The notes under the pieces are model-generated. The model was given only the letters and a program-made list of their open reading frames with translations. It was not told the DNA's origin and made no database searches. The position numbers and the translations under genes are program-made. A stretch of DNA of 64,000 bases from Chitinophaga sp. HK235 (lineage in GTDB: Bacteria; Bacteroidota; Bacteroidia; Chitinophagales; Chitinophagaceae): positions 5,330,501 to 5,394,500 of the forward strand of contig NZ_CP073766.1 of NCBI RefSeq assembly GCF_018255755.1, written 5' to 3'. Below are positions 24,450 through 33,266 of the stretch, piece by piece (the first letter of the stretch is position 1; each line of letters opens with the position of its first letter).

Positions 24450-25532
24450 ATGAAGAAGATTCTATTGCTGGCAGCCGGCCTGGCTGCCGCTATCACGCTC
24501 TTTGCCCAAACCGAACCAACAGCAGAGAAAGAAAAAGGTAAACTGACATTTTCCGGTTATGCCGAAGCTTATTACAGTTATGATATGCATCAGCCATCCA
24601 ATCATACCAAACCTGGTTTCCTGTACAACTTCAACAGGCACAATGAGCTGAACCTCAACCTGGCCGTGCTCAGAGCCAGTTACAATGCCGACAGGGTACG
24701 GGGTAATATCGCCCTGATGACCGGTACGTATGCACAATACAACCTGGCAGCAGAACCCAGTATCTGGCAATATGTATATGAAGCCAATGTTGGTGTAAGA
24801 GTAGGTAAAAACGTTTGGATAGATGCCGGTATTATGCCCGCCCATATTGGTTTTGAAAGTGCCATCGGAAAAGATTGCCCTACCCTTACCCGCAGTCTGT
24901 TAGCAGAAAATTCCCCTTATTTTGAAACAGGTGCAAAAGTTACCTGGACTCCGAATGAGAAATGGTCATTTGCTGCGCTGTATCTTAATGGATGGCAACG
25001 GATCAAACGGGTGGATGGTAATCAGACACCTAATTTCGGCACTCAGATTACCTTTAAACCAGCAGACAAAATATTGCTGAACTGGAGCACTTATGTAGGC
25101 AACGATTTACCCGATACCGTACGCCGTATGCGCTATTTTAACAACCTTTATGGTACCTTTGGTATAACGGATAAATTCAGCGTGATAGCCGGTGTAGACT
25201 ATGGTTTGCAACAGAAGGAAAAGGGCAGCAGTGAACTGTCAAAATGGTATACCCCGATCGTTATTGCGCGTTATGCATTTACCGATAAATTTGCTGTGGC
25301 CGGAAGAGTAGAACATTTTAACGACAAAGATGGTGTAGTGATTTCCACTGGTACATCGCAAGGATTCCAAACGACAGGTTATTCACTCAACCTCGACTTT
25401 ACTCCGGTCAACAACGTGATGTTGCGTGTGGAAGGACGGATGTTTGACGGAAAGGATAAACCATTCATCAAAAGCACGGAACTCAAAAATACCAATACAG
25501 CCCTGACAGCGTCGCTGGCAGTCTGGTTCTAA
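24450..25532 (+). CDS. outer membrane beta-barrel porin in the kdp locus
   Basis: The ATG at 24450 gives a clean signal peptide ('MKKILLLAAGLAAAITLFAQ'), so the 15 codons upstream are rejected. The 360-aa protein has alternating beta-strands with aromatic residues and ends in a Phe ('ALTASLAVWF'), as outer membrane barrels do. It lies between kdpC and kdpD, so it probably lets potassium or counter-ions cross the outer membrane when Kdp is induced. That role is inferred from position. Confidence 0.75.
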   Translation: MKKILLLAAGLAAAITLFAQTEPTAEKEKGKLTFSGYAEAYYSYDMHQPSNHTKPGFLYNFNRHNELNLNLAVLRASYNADRVRGNIALMTGTYAQYNLAAEPSIWQYVYEANVGVRVGKNVWIDAGIMPAHIGFESAIGKDCPTLTRSLLAENSPYFETGAKVTWTPNEKWSFAALYLNGWQRIKRVDGNQTPNFGTQITFKPADKILLNWSTYVGNDLPDTVRRMRYFNNLYGTFGITDKFSVIAGVDYGLQQKEKGSSELSKWYTPIVIARYAFTDKFAVAGRVEHFNDKDGVVISTGTSQGFQTTGYSLNLDFTPVNNVMLRVEGRMFDGKDKPFIKSTELKNTNTALTASLAVWF

Positions 25533-25538
25533 CAGATC

Positions 25539-26663
25539 ATGACAGAAAAAGAACATACCGTACAACATTACCTTAACCTGGCCAATCGCAGTGGCAGGGG
25601 CAAGTTTAAAATCTATATCGGCATGAGTGCCGGTGTAGGAAAGACTTATCGTATGCTGCAGGAAGCGCATGCCATGTTAAGGAACGGCATCAATGTCCAG
25701 ATAGGGTACGTAGAAACGCATGGCCGTGTGGAAACGCACGCTCTCGTGGAAGGCCTGCCTGCAATTCCACGCAGGCAGGTTTTCTATAAGGGGAAAATGC
25801 TCGATGAGATGGATGTCAGCACCATCCTGCTGCTGGCGCCGGAATGGGTAGTAGTAGATGAGCTGGCACATACCAATATTCCCGGCTCCAAAAATGAAAA
25901 ACGCTGGCAGGATGTACTGGACCTGCTTAACGCCGGTATCAACGTTATCTCTGCTGTCAATATCCAGCATATAGAAAGCATCAACCAGGAGGTTAAATAC
26001 ATTACTGGTGTAGAGGTCCAGGAAAGGGTGCCCGATAGTATGCTGCAGATTGCAGATGAAGTAGTGAATATAGACCTGACCGCCGACGAGCTGATCACCC
26101 GCCTTAAAGAAGGTAAGATATACGATCAGTCCAAAGTGGAAACAGCTTTGCGGAACTTCTTCCAGGCCGATAAGATCCTGCAGTTGCGGGAGCTGGCCCT
26201 GAAGGAAGTGGCTACTCAGGTGGAACGTAAAGTAGAAACGGAAGTGCCCAGAAGTCAGCAGATGCGTCATGAGAACTTCATGGCCTGTATCTCCACCAAT
26301 GATGAAGTGGCCCGCAAAGTGATCCGTAAAACCGCAAGGCTGGCCGCCTATTACCATGCCGACTGGTATGTGTTGTATGTGCAAACGCCCCGTGAAAGCG
26401 TGGATAAAATACCGCTGGCTGCACAGCGCCACCTGATCAATAACCTCAAACTGGCTACAGAATTAGGCGCGGAAGTTGTGCAGGAACATCATGCCAGCAT
26501 TTCAGAGGCTATTATCAACGTAGCCCTGGAAAAGCAGATCACTACTGTTTGTATAGGCAAGCCACATATCAGTTTGTTCCGTATCATCTTACGGACCAAC
26601 CTGTTTAACCAGCTGCTGAAAACCCTTTCTTCCAATGATATAGATCTTATTATCCTGTCATGA
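25539..26663 (+). CDS. kdpD: KdpD-type sensor module (N-terminal KdpD + USP domain, no kinase)
   Basis: This 374-aa protein corresponds to the cytoplasmic N-terminal part of KdpD. The KdpD domain has the Walker A-like motif 'GMSAGVGKTYRML' near residue 30, 'QIGYVETHGR' and 'VVDELAHTN'. A universal-stress-protein domain follows from about 245. The membrane helices and histidine kinase of classical KdpD are absent. A separate kinase gene overlaps the stop codon (ATGA), suggesting translational coupling and a split two-protein sensor. In other bacteria the USP domain of KdpD can bind cyclic di-AMP; whether it does here is unknown. Confidence 0.92.
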   Translation: MTEKEHTVQHYLNLANRSGRGKFKIYIGMSAGVGKTYRMLQEAHAMLRNGINVQIGYVETHGRVETHALVEGLPAIPRRQVFYKGKMLDEMDVSTILLLAPEWVVVDELAHTNIPGSKNEKRWQDVLDLLNAGINVISAVNIQHIESINQEVKYITGVEVQERVPDSMLQIADEVVNIDLTADELITRLKEGKIYDQSKVETALRNFFQADKILQLRELALKEVATQVERKVETEVPRSQQMRHENFMACISTNDEVARKVIRKTARLAAYYHADWYVLYVQTPRESVDKIPLAAQRHLINNLKLATELGAEVVQEHHASISEAIINVALEKQITTVCIGKPHISLFRIILRTNLFNQLLKTLSSNDIDLIILS

Positions 26664-28369
26664 GTACACTGAGGTTAAAAACGAAGATTACTTTAGGGGT
26701 GCTGTTCCTCTACATTATGCTGCTGATAGTGAGTGTACTGGGATACTACTACCTGAACCGGCTGACAGAAAAAGCCAAAATTATCCTGAAAGATAACTAC
26801 GAGTCGCTGGAGTACTCTAAAAATATGCTGGTGGCCCTGGAAGAGCTTCCAGTTAACAGGGAACAAGCCTTAAAGCAGTTTGCCACCAACCTCAAACAAC
26901 AGCAGACCAATGTGACAGAACGGGGAGAACGCGCCGCTACCGCTGATGTGGAGCGGGTATTCAATAAACTGCGGCAGGATTCTGTGCCCAATCCGGCTGA
27001 TGTTATAGCTCTTAAGAAGAGCATCTACACCATCATGGACCTCAATATGAACGCTATTGTAGGGAAAAATGAACTGGTAAAAAGAACGGCAGACAATGCC
27101 CTGCTCTACATCGCCATTATCAGTGGTGTTTGTTTTCTGCTGGGTTTCACCTTTGTATATAATTTCCCCGGTTATATTGCCAACCCCATCCATGCACTGA
27201 CGGAAGCTATCAAAGGCATTGCTGACAAGCAATACGGCAAACGGTTATATTTCAAATCCGGGGATGAGTTTGGAGAGCTGGCCACCGCCTTTAATACGAT
27301 GGCTCAGCGGCTGGATGAATATGAGCACAGTAACCTGGCCCGCATCACCTTCGAGAAACAACGCGCCGAAGCGGTGATCAGCAGCCTTAAAGATGCCACC
27401 ATCGGCTTTGATACCAAAAACACCATTCTGTTTGCCAACGTACAGGCCCTGCAACTGCTGAGTATTCCGGAGAAAGAGCTGGTAGGTCATTCTGCCGATG
27501 AAATCGCCAAACGGAATGATCTGTTGCGCTTCCTGATCAACCCACAGGAAAATGTACCTCTCAAAATAGTGGTGGAAGGAAAGGAATGTTTCTTCACCCA
27601 GGAAGTGGCAGATATCCGGCATGAAGAAAAGCGTATAGGCTATGTCGTTATCCTTAAAAATATTACCGCCTTTAAAGAACAGGATCTGGCCAAAACACAC
27701 TTTATCGCTACCATATCACATGAACTGAAAACACCACTGGCTTCTTCCGATTTCAGCATCAAACTGCTGGAAGATGAGCGTACCGGCTCGCTCAAGCCGG
27801 AACAGCGGGAGCTGCTGGAAAGTATGAAACAGGACAATCAGCGGATGATCAAGATCGTCAGTGAACTGCTGGACCTGTCGCAGGTGGAAAGCGGCAATAT
27901 CCAGCTGCAACCGCAGCCGGTTACTGCTTTTAATATCGTGCAGTATGCGCTGGACACTGTACAGAAACAGGCCGCACAGCGGGAAGTCACTATCCGCCAG
28001 CATGTGCCGGAGGCTTTGCCCAGGGTGATGGCGGATGTGGAAAAAACAGCCTGGGTGCTGGTCAATCTGTTAACCAACGCAATCCGTTATTCCACCCTGA
28101 AATCGGCCATAGACCTGACCGTGGAAAATACCGGGACCAATATGCTTTCTTTTTCCGTGCGTGATTATGGCAAGGGAATCCCCCTGGCTTTCCGCGACAA
28201 AATATTTGAACGTTTTTTCCAGGTGCCTGGTATCAAAGGGCATAAGGGTAACGGCCTGGGCCTGGCTATCTCCAAAGAGTTTATAGAGGCGCAGGGCGGT
28301 GTAATCGGTGTTTCCAGTGAAGAAGGCAAAGGCAGTCTGTTTTACTTTACATTGCCGGTGGCACAGTAA
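26660..28369 (+). CDS. membrane histidine kinase paired with the KdpD module
   Basis: This 569-aa kinase has two membrane helices around a periplasmic region of roughly 110 residues, then a HAMP domain ('FPGYIANPIHALTEAIKGI'). A PAS-like domain follows, then HisKA with 'ATISHELKTPLASS' (phospho-acceptor His) and a HATPase domain with 'LVNLLTNAIRYS' and 'GNGLGLAISKEFIE'. It overlaps kdpD by 4 bp. It most likely supplies the kinase activity missing from kdpD and controls potassium uptake genes. No response regulator lies beside it. Its stop codon directly abuts that of the convergent hybrid kinase gene. Confidence 0.92.
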   Translation: MSTLRLKTKITLGVLFLYIMLLIVSVLGYYYLNRLTEKAKIILKDNYESLEYSKNMLVALEELPVNREQALKQFATNLKQQQTNVTERGERAATADVERVFNKLRQDSVPNPADVIALKKSIYTIMDLNMNAIVGKNELVKRTADNALLYIAIISGVCFLLGFTFVYNFPGYIANPIHALTEAIKGIADKQYGKRLYFKSGDEFGELATAFNTMAQRLDEYEHSNLARITFEKQRAEAVISSLKDATIGFDTKNTILFANVQALQLLSIPEKELVGHSADEIAKRNDLLRFLINPQENVPLKIVVEGKECFFTQEVADIRHEEKRIGYVVILKNITAFKEQDLAKTHFIATISHELKTPLASSDFSIKLLEDERTGSLKPEQRELLESMKQDNQRMIKIVSELLDLSQVESGNIQLQPQPVTAFNIVQYALDTVQKQAAQREVTIRQHVPEALPRVMADVEKTAWVLVNLLTNAIRYSTLKSAIDLTVENTGTNMLSFSVRDYGKGIPLAFRDKIFERFFQVPGIKGHKGNGLGLAISKEFIEAQGGVIGVSSEEGKGSLFYFTLPVAQ

Positions 28370-31300
28370 TTACCGGAAGGTGGCGATATGCGCTTCTATG
28401 TCTGGTTGGTAACGGGTGAATAATTCTTCAATTCTGGCGGCCTTCCGGGATAGCTCCTCGTAGATAGGGTCGAATACTACGTTCCTGTTGATTTCATGGG
28501 CCAGCTGTACGGCCTCGTGCATACAAACATAGCCCAGGTTGCCTTTCAACTGATGGGCGATATTGCCTGCTTCTTTCCAGTTTCTCTCTTCGATATATTG
28601 CCGAAGCCGGGTGATATAATCCGGCATGTACAAAACCAGATCTTCCAGGATCATCTTGACTTCATCTTTCGTCATCATCAGGTATATGTCATCGAAGCTG
28701 ATGGGAGGTATTTTCTTTTGGGGAGGCTGGGGAGATGTTGCTCCGGAGGCAAGAGGCGGGGAATCCGGCTGTGGTGCCGCTGCTGGCGCTGGTTCCGGGC
28801 TGGGCACAGGATCAGTGCTGGCATCATCGCCGGCAGAAGCCTGTATTTTTTGGAAAAGTTCTTCCTTCTGAAAGGGCTTGGAGACATAGTCGTTCATGCC
28901 GGCCTGCAGGCAGCGTTCCTTTTCTCCGTCCAGGGCGGAGGCGGTAACGGCAATGATGCGGGTGTTAATACCGCTGTTACGGATGGCGCGGGTGGTTTCA
29001 TAACCATCCATGCCGGGCATTTGAAGATCCATAATAATACAGTTGTAGGATTTAACACTTAATATTTCGAGGGCGGCCATGCCACTGTCGACTACGTCAA
29101 CGCTGGCACATCCACCTTTTTTCAGGGTATAGTAGGCCACTTGCTGATTGATCCTGTTGTCTTCCACCACCAGGATGGTTTTACCCAGCAGGGGCTGTTT
29201 CGGGGTTCCTTCGGCCGGTGCGGCAGACTGCCGCCGGGGAAACGGATCCTTCGTGAAAGGTAATTCAAAATAAAATACGGACCCTTTGCCGGGAGTACTA
29301 TCTACTTTCAGAATACCATTCTGGAGGTCTATCAGGTGCTGGCAGATGGTGAGTCCCAGCCCGGTACCACCAAAGTGCCGGCTATTGCCCTTATGGCTCT
29401 GGGAGAAGCTTTCAAAGATCACTTCTATCTTGTCGGAAGGAATGCCGATACCGCTGTCTTCTACCTTAAAACCAATCCGGATACCGGAGTGGTCTTTATC
29501 AACAGACACCAGTGTAACCGTCACCGTTACATGCCCTTTGCTGGTAAATTTGATGGCATTTTCGATCAGGTTGATCAGCACCTGGTTGAGCCGTACTTCA
29601 TCGCCCAGAAGATCGGCCGGAATATTTTCGTGTATCCGTGCAGAGAAGTTAAGTCCTTTTTCCCGTGCCAGCAGCTGCAGCGGGAATACGGCATTGTTGA
29701 TCACTTCATGGAGGTTGAACGGCTCGATAGCGAGTTCGAGTTTGCCGGCTTTTATTTTGGAGAAATCGAGTATTTCATTGATGATGACCAGCAGGTTGCT
29801 GGCAGATCGTTGAATGGCGGTCACATATTCCTGTTGTACGATAGAAAGGGTGTTCTCCTGCAGCAATAACTGTGTCATCCCAACAATACCGTTCATGGGC
29901 GTACGAATTTCGTGGCTCATATTGGCCAGGAAGGTTTCCTGGCTTTTCTGGGCCTCTTCTGCTTTTTTCCGGGCTTCTTTTTCCTGTTGCAGATACAGGG
30001 TTTTTTCTGTGAGGTCTTGTCCCAGACAACAGATGCCGATCATTTCATGGTTAGTATTCCGCAAAGGGAATACGGTTAACAGGAAATGATAGGTTTTATC
30101 GTTTATCGTCAGGGTTTCTTCCATTTTCTCCCGGATGCCGGTGTTCATCACCTGGCGACAGATTTCGCCATAGCGGCTTACCCAGGGATAGTGGAGGTCT
30201 GCATCCGTTTTGCCCACGATATTTTCTTTACGTACCTGCATCACTTCCATGAACCGGTTGTTGACCAGGAGATAGTTGCCTGACATGTCTTTTACAAACA
30301 TCATGGAGGGCATATAGTCGAGGATAGCCTCCAGTCTTCGTAGCAGGTACTGGATACTTTCGCTTTTCCGGTATTCCTGATCGATATCTTTGACGATGCA
30401 CTCGAATTCTCTTTTACCATCATCACCGGTGATGATGGAAGCGAGTTGTTCCACCCATTTTTTCTTGCCGGAGCGGGTGATGATTTCCAGCTGTAGCGAC
30501 GAGTATTCGTCACCGTTGGACAGTTGGTATTTATAGAAGCGCTGCATGCGCTCAAACTCATCATCTTCCAACAACAGGGAGCAATGTTTGCCTGTAAGGG
30601 TGGTGTTGGAATACCCGGTAATTTCTTCCGAGCGGGGGCTTACATAGGTGAAGAAACCATTCAGCGAGCATTTGAAGATCATGGGCTCTGCTTCTTCCGC
30701 CAGTCGTCTGAAACTTTGTTCGCTTTTCAGCAGCTGGTTGCTCCAGGTTCTTATTCTTATCAGGAGTTTAAAGATATAACGGGATTCACCTACCAGCAGG
30801 GTAAGGGTGAGGGTGCTGAGGATGATAGTGAACCAGAAGGAGTAGGTAGTATAGGAAGAGTCTTTATCGATTCTTTGCAGTAGTTCCTTTTGTTCGGTGC
30901 GGATATAGCTGGTGATGATCTCCTGGAGGCCGCGGCCTTGCTGGCGGAAGTCGGGGCTGAGAACCATCTGCCTGGCCTCTTCCAAATTTTCGTTTGCGGT
31001 GGAGATAATATGATGTTTGGTATGGCGTCGCTGAATCAGTTGTTGTTGTATGGCCTGCAGGCGTTGTTGTTGTGCCGGAGTGTTATGCGGGTTGCCGGTG
31101 AGGCGGAGGAGTATACCGAGGATGCTGTCCTGCAGCTGTTGTTCCATCAAATTCGTATGTCCGTTACTGAGAAGGTAGTCTTTGATGCCGGCAGTGCTTC
31201 TGTAGTCCAGGGTGCCGATGGCTTTGGCCTGGTTGGTGGTGGTTTGGCTGCTGCGTATCCAGTTGGCGGCGGCATTGGTTCTTTTTTGCACCATGCCGGC

Positions 31301-31375
31301 ATAGAAAATGAAACCGCTGAGTGCCATCAGCACGGCTATCACGAGGGTAATGACGGTAAGTGCGATTTTTCTCAT
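28370..31375 (-). CDS. hybrid sensor histidine kinase (CHASE3-like, PAS, HisKA, HATPase, REC, Hpt)
   Basis: This 1001-aa phosphorelay protein has an N-terminal membrane helix and a roughly 150-residue periplasmic CHASE3-like helical domain, then a second helix. Two PAS domains follow ('GFFTYVSPRSEEITGYS'; 'SGNYLLVNNRFMEVM'). HisKA ('MSHEIRTPMNGIVG'), HATPase ('GTGLGLTICQHLI') and a receiver domain ('CIIMDLQMPGMDG') come next. A proline/alanine-rich linker leads to an Hpt domain ('IAHQLKGNLGYV'). All phosphorelay residues are present, so signalling likely passes through the Hpt to an unlinked regulator. Its gene is monocistronic and its signal is unknown. Confidence 0.95.
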   Translation of the reverse strand: MRKIALTVITLVIAVLMALSGFIFYAGMVQKRTNAAANWIRSSQTTTNQAKAIGTLDYRSTAGIKDYLLSNGHTNLMEQQLQDSILGILLRLTGNPHNTPAQQQRLQAIQQQLIQRRHTKHHIISTANENLEEARQMVLSPDFRQQGRGLQEIITSYIRTEQKELLQRIDKDSSYTTYSFWFTIILSTLTLTLLVGESRYIFKLLIRIRTWSNQLLKSEQSFRRLAEEAEPMIFKCSLNGFFTYVSPRSEEITGYSNTTLTGKHCSLLLEDDEFERMQRFYKYQLSNGDEYSSLQLEIITRSGKKKWVEQLASIITGDDGKREFECIVKDIDQEYRKSESIQYLLRRLEAILDYMPSMMFVKDMSGNYLLVNNRFMEVMQVRKENIVGKTDADLHYPWVSRYGEICRQVMNTGIREKMEETLTINDKTYHFLLTVFPLRNTNHEMIGICCLGQDLTEKTLYLQQEKEARKKAEEAQKSQETFLANMSHEIRTPMNGIVGMTQLLLQENTLSIVQQEYVTAIQRSASNLLVIINEILDFSKIKAGKLELAIEPFNLHEVINNAVFPLQLLAREKGLNFSARIHENIPADLLGDEVRLNQVLINLIENAIKFTSKGHVTVTVTLVSVDKDHSGIRIGFKVEDSGIGIPSDKIEVIFESFSQSHKGNSRHFGGTGLGLTICQHLIDLQNGILKVDSTPGKGSVFYFELPFTKDPFPRRQSAAPAEGTPKQPLLGKTILVVEDNRINQQVAYYTLKKGGCASVDVVDSGMAALEILSVKSYNCIIMDLQMPGMDGYETTRAIRNSGINTRIIAVTASALDGEKERCLQAGMNDYVSKPFQKEELFQKIQASAGDDASTDPVPSPEPAPAAAPQPDSPPLASGATSPQPPQKKIPPISFDDIYLMMTKDEVKMILEDLVLYMPDYITRLRQYIEERNWKEAGNIAHQLKGNLGYVCMHEAVQLAHEINRNVVFDPIYEELSRKAARIEELFTRYQPDIEAHIATFR

Positions 31376-31609
31376 GGAACTTTTGGTTTCACAGACTTGT
31401 TATCTCTTTTGGCAGGGGTGATATCCTTATTAAAGGATCGTTTCTGAAATTTAGGATAAATTACCACATTATTGTCGTTCATCTTGTTCATTGACTGGAG
31501 AGGGGAACAAGGAAAGAATATGATTGTCTATATGACTTTTTATGTAACTTTCGCCGCGAAAAGGTTATGTTTTGTAATTTTTTAACCAATTCTTTTACAA
31601 TCATTCCAA

Positions 31610-31617
31610 TATATTTG
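31610..31617 (+). promoter_or_regulatory. -7 promoter element before the outer membrane barrel gene
   Basis: TATATTTG matches TAnnTTTG, 34 bp before the start at 31652. No good -33 element is found at the usual distance. Confidence 0.35.
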
Positions 31618-31651
31618 CCTAATATTCTTTTTCCTAAGTATTAAATATTTT

Positions 31652-32356
31652 ATGAAAAAAATAATTTTTACCCTTGGCCTGATAGCTGTTGCTGTAGGTG
31701 TATTTGCACAGGAAGGCGGTTCTCCCATGAACAAGGCGGTTAACAGGGCTACCCATTCCAGGGATTTTCTGATGATTCAGTTATCCTATGATGGTTGGGC
31801 TGGCGCGCCTGATAGTATCAAGACGGGTTTTAACAGGGGCTTTAATATTGCGCTGATGTATGATTTTCCGTTCAGTCAGAAATCTCCGCTGAGCCTTGCT
31901 GCTGGTTTGGGTATCAGCACCAGCGGCGTGTATCTGAAAGATCATACTTTCGACATTGCAGGAAAAGTGAATCCTAATGTACCTACTTTCCCGGCGAGCA
32001 ATGCTTATAAAAAATTCAAGGTAGCCACCACTTACCTGGAGCTGCCTATCGAGCTGCGTTACCGCAGTGTACCGGATAATGCCAACAAAGGCTTTAAAGC
32101 TGCTTTGGGTATCAAGATAGGTACATTGGTGAATGCACATACGAAGGGTAGAAACACAGCACCTAACGGTTCCAAAAACTGGGATAAAGACCTGAACAAA
32201 GGTTTCTTTAACCCCTGGCGTTTTTCGGCTACAGCCCGCGTAGGTTATGGTAACTTTGCCGTATTCGGCTCCTATGCGCTGAACACTATGCTGAAAGATA
32301 ATAGTGATCTGAGCATCAGACCTTACCAGATAGGTATCTGCCTGAGCGGACTGTAA
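31652..32356 (+). CDS. outer membrane beta-barrel protein (PorT/OmpA-barrel-like)
   Basis: This 234-aa protein has a signal peptide ('MKKIIFTLGLIAVAVGVFAQ') and an eight-stranded-type barrel pattern ('GFNIALMYDFPF', 'LPIELRYRSV', 'RFSATARVGYGNFAVFGSYAL'). This is the small outer-membrane barrel class common in Bacteroidetes. It has no recognisable extra domain. Its function is unknown; it may be structural. It is a single gene with a strong terminator after it. Confidence 0.8.
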   Translation: MKKIIFTLGLIAVAVGVFAQEGGSPMNKAVNRATHSRDFLMIQLSYDGWAGAPDSIKTGFNRGFNIALMYDFPFSQKSPLSLAAGLGISTSGVYLKDHTFDIAGKVNPNVPTFPASNAYKKFKVATTYLELPIELRYRSVPDNANKGFKAALGIKIGTLVNAHTKGRNTAPNGSKNWDKDLNKGFFNPWRFSATARVGYGNFAVFGSYALNTMLKDNSDLSIRPYQIGICLSGL

Positions 32357-32378
32357 TAAGTCCCCGGTTCAAAAATAT

Positions 32379-32413
32379 AACGGCCATGGTTGTATCAACC
32401 ATGGCCGTTTTTT
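32379..32413 (+). terminator. intrinsic terminator after the barrel gene
   Basis: 14-bp perfect stem AACGGCCATGGTTG / CAACCATGGCCGTT, 3-nt loop and a T6 tract. It lies between two convergent genes. Confidence 0.9.
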
Positions 32414-32429
32414 ATGGGTATTACGGAAG

Positions 32430-33209
32430 TCAGTTTCCGTTAAACACAGGTTTTCTTTTTTCGATAAAAGCGTTGACACCTTCCCGGTAGTCATTGGAGT
32501 TACCTGCTATTTCCTGGCAATAGGCCTCATAGTCGAGGGTGGCGTCCAGGTTTTCCGTCATCCCCTTGGTCAGCATTTTTTTCATCAGGGCGATAGCCTT
32601 GGTGGGGGCAGCAGCATAGTAGGCGGCTTCGGCTTCCACGGCTGCATCGAGGGCATCGGGCGCGACTACTTTATTGATCAGTCCCATTTGCAGCGCTTCT
32701 GCGGCAGATACTTTAGATGCTTTGGTGGCCAGTTCAAAAGCCCGGTGATAGCCCACCGTGCGGGGCAGAAAATGAGAAGAGCCGGAATCGAGCACCAGGG
32801 CGATGTTCACAAAGATCTCTATCATGGTGGCAGTTTCGCTGGCGATGATCATATCACAGGCCAGTGCGAGGGAGCAGCCGGCGCCTGCGGCCACACCATT
32901 GAGCCTGCATATAACGGGCTTGGGCATATTACGGATAGCCCGGATGATCGGGTTGTAGCGTTTGTGGAGGGACTCACTGAAATTACGCTTGCCGGATTCC
33001 GTCGACGCTTTCAGGTCCTGGCCACTACAGAAGGCTTTTCCAGCGCCGGTGAGTACTACTACCCTTACCGCTGCATCTTTTTCTGCCTGTTTGAGGGCAT
33101 CCTGGAGTTCGTAACTCAGTTCATCATTAAATGCGTTGTAAACTTCCGGCCGGTTGAGAGTGATGGTGGCTACGCCATTGGCCGTTTCCAGTAGTAAGGA
33201 GTTGAACAT
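32430..33209 (-). CDS. enoyl-CoA hydratase/isomerase family protein (PaaG-like)
   Basis: This 259-aa crotonase-fold enzyme acts on acyl-CoA thioesters. The start at 33209 ('MFNSLLLETANGVATITL') is preferred to a start 8 codons earlier. Family features are 'NRPEVYNAFN', the oxyanion-hole segments 'FCSGQDLKA' and 'GVAAGAGCSLALACD', and 'LVLDSGSSHFLPRTVG'. The last resembles the ring 1,2-epoxyphenylacetyl-CoA isomerase PaaG, where an Asp acts as base. A phenylacetate role is possible, but no other paa genes are near, so the exact substrate is open. Confidence 0.85.
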   Translation of the reverse strand: MFNSLLLETANGVATITLNRPEVYNAFNDELSYELQDALKQAEKDAAVRVVVLTGAGKAFCSGQDLKASTESGKRNFSESLHKRYNPIIRAIRNMPKPVICRLNGVAAGAGCSLALACDMIIASETATMIEIFVNIALVLDSGSSHFLPRTVGYHRAFELATKASKVSAAEALQMGLINKVVAPDALDAAVEAEAAYYAAAPTKAIALMKKMLTKGMTENLDATLDYEAYCQEIAGNSNDYREGVNAFIEKRKPVFNGN

Positions 33210-33221
33210 ACACGTGGTTTT

Positions 33222-33258
33222 AAAAACCGGCATTGCAGTGGTGTGTCTGCAATGCCGG
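33222..33258 (-). terminator. intrinsic terminator after the S9 peptidase gene
   Basis: On the minus strand the stem CCGGCATTGCAG / CTGCAATGCCGG has an 8-nt loop and is followed by T5. It isolates the peptidase gene from the enoyl-CoA hydratase gene downstream. Confidence 0.85.
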
Positions 33259-33266
33259 CGAGTTTA

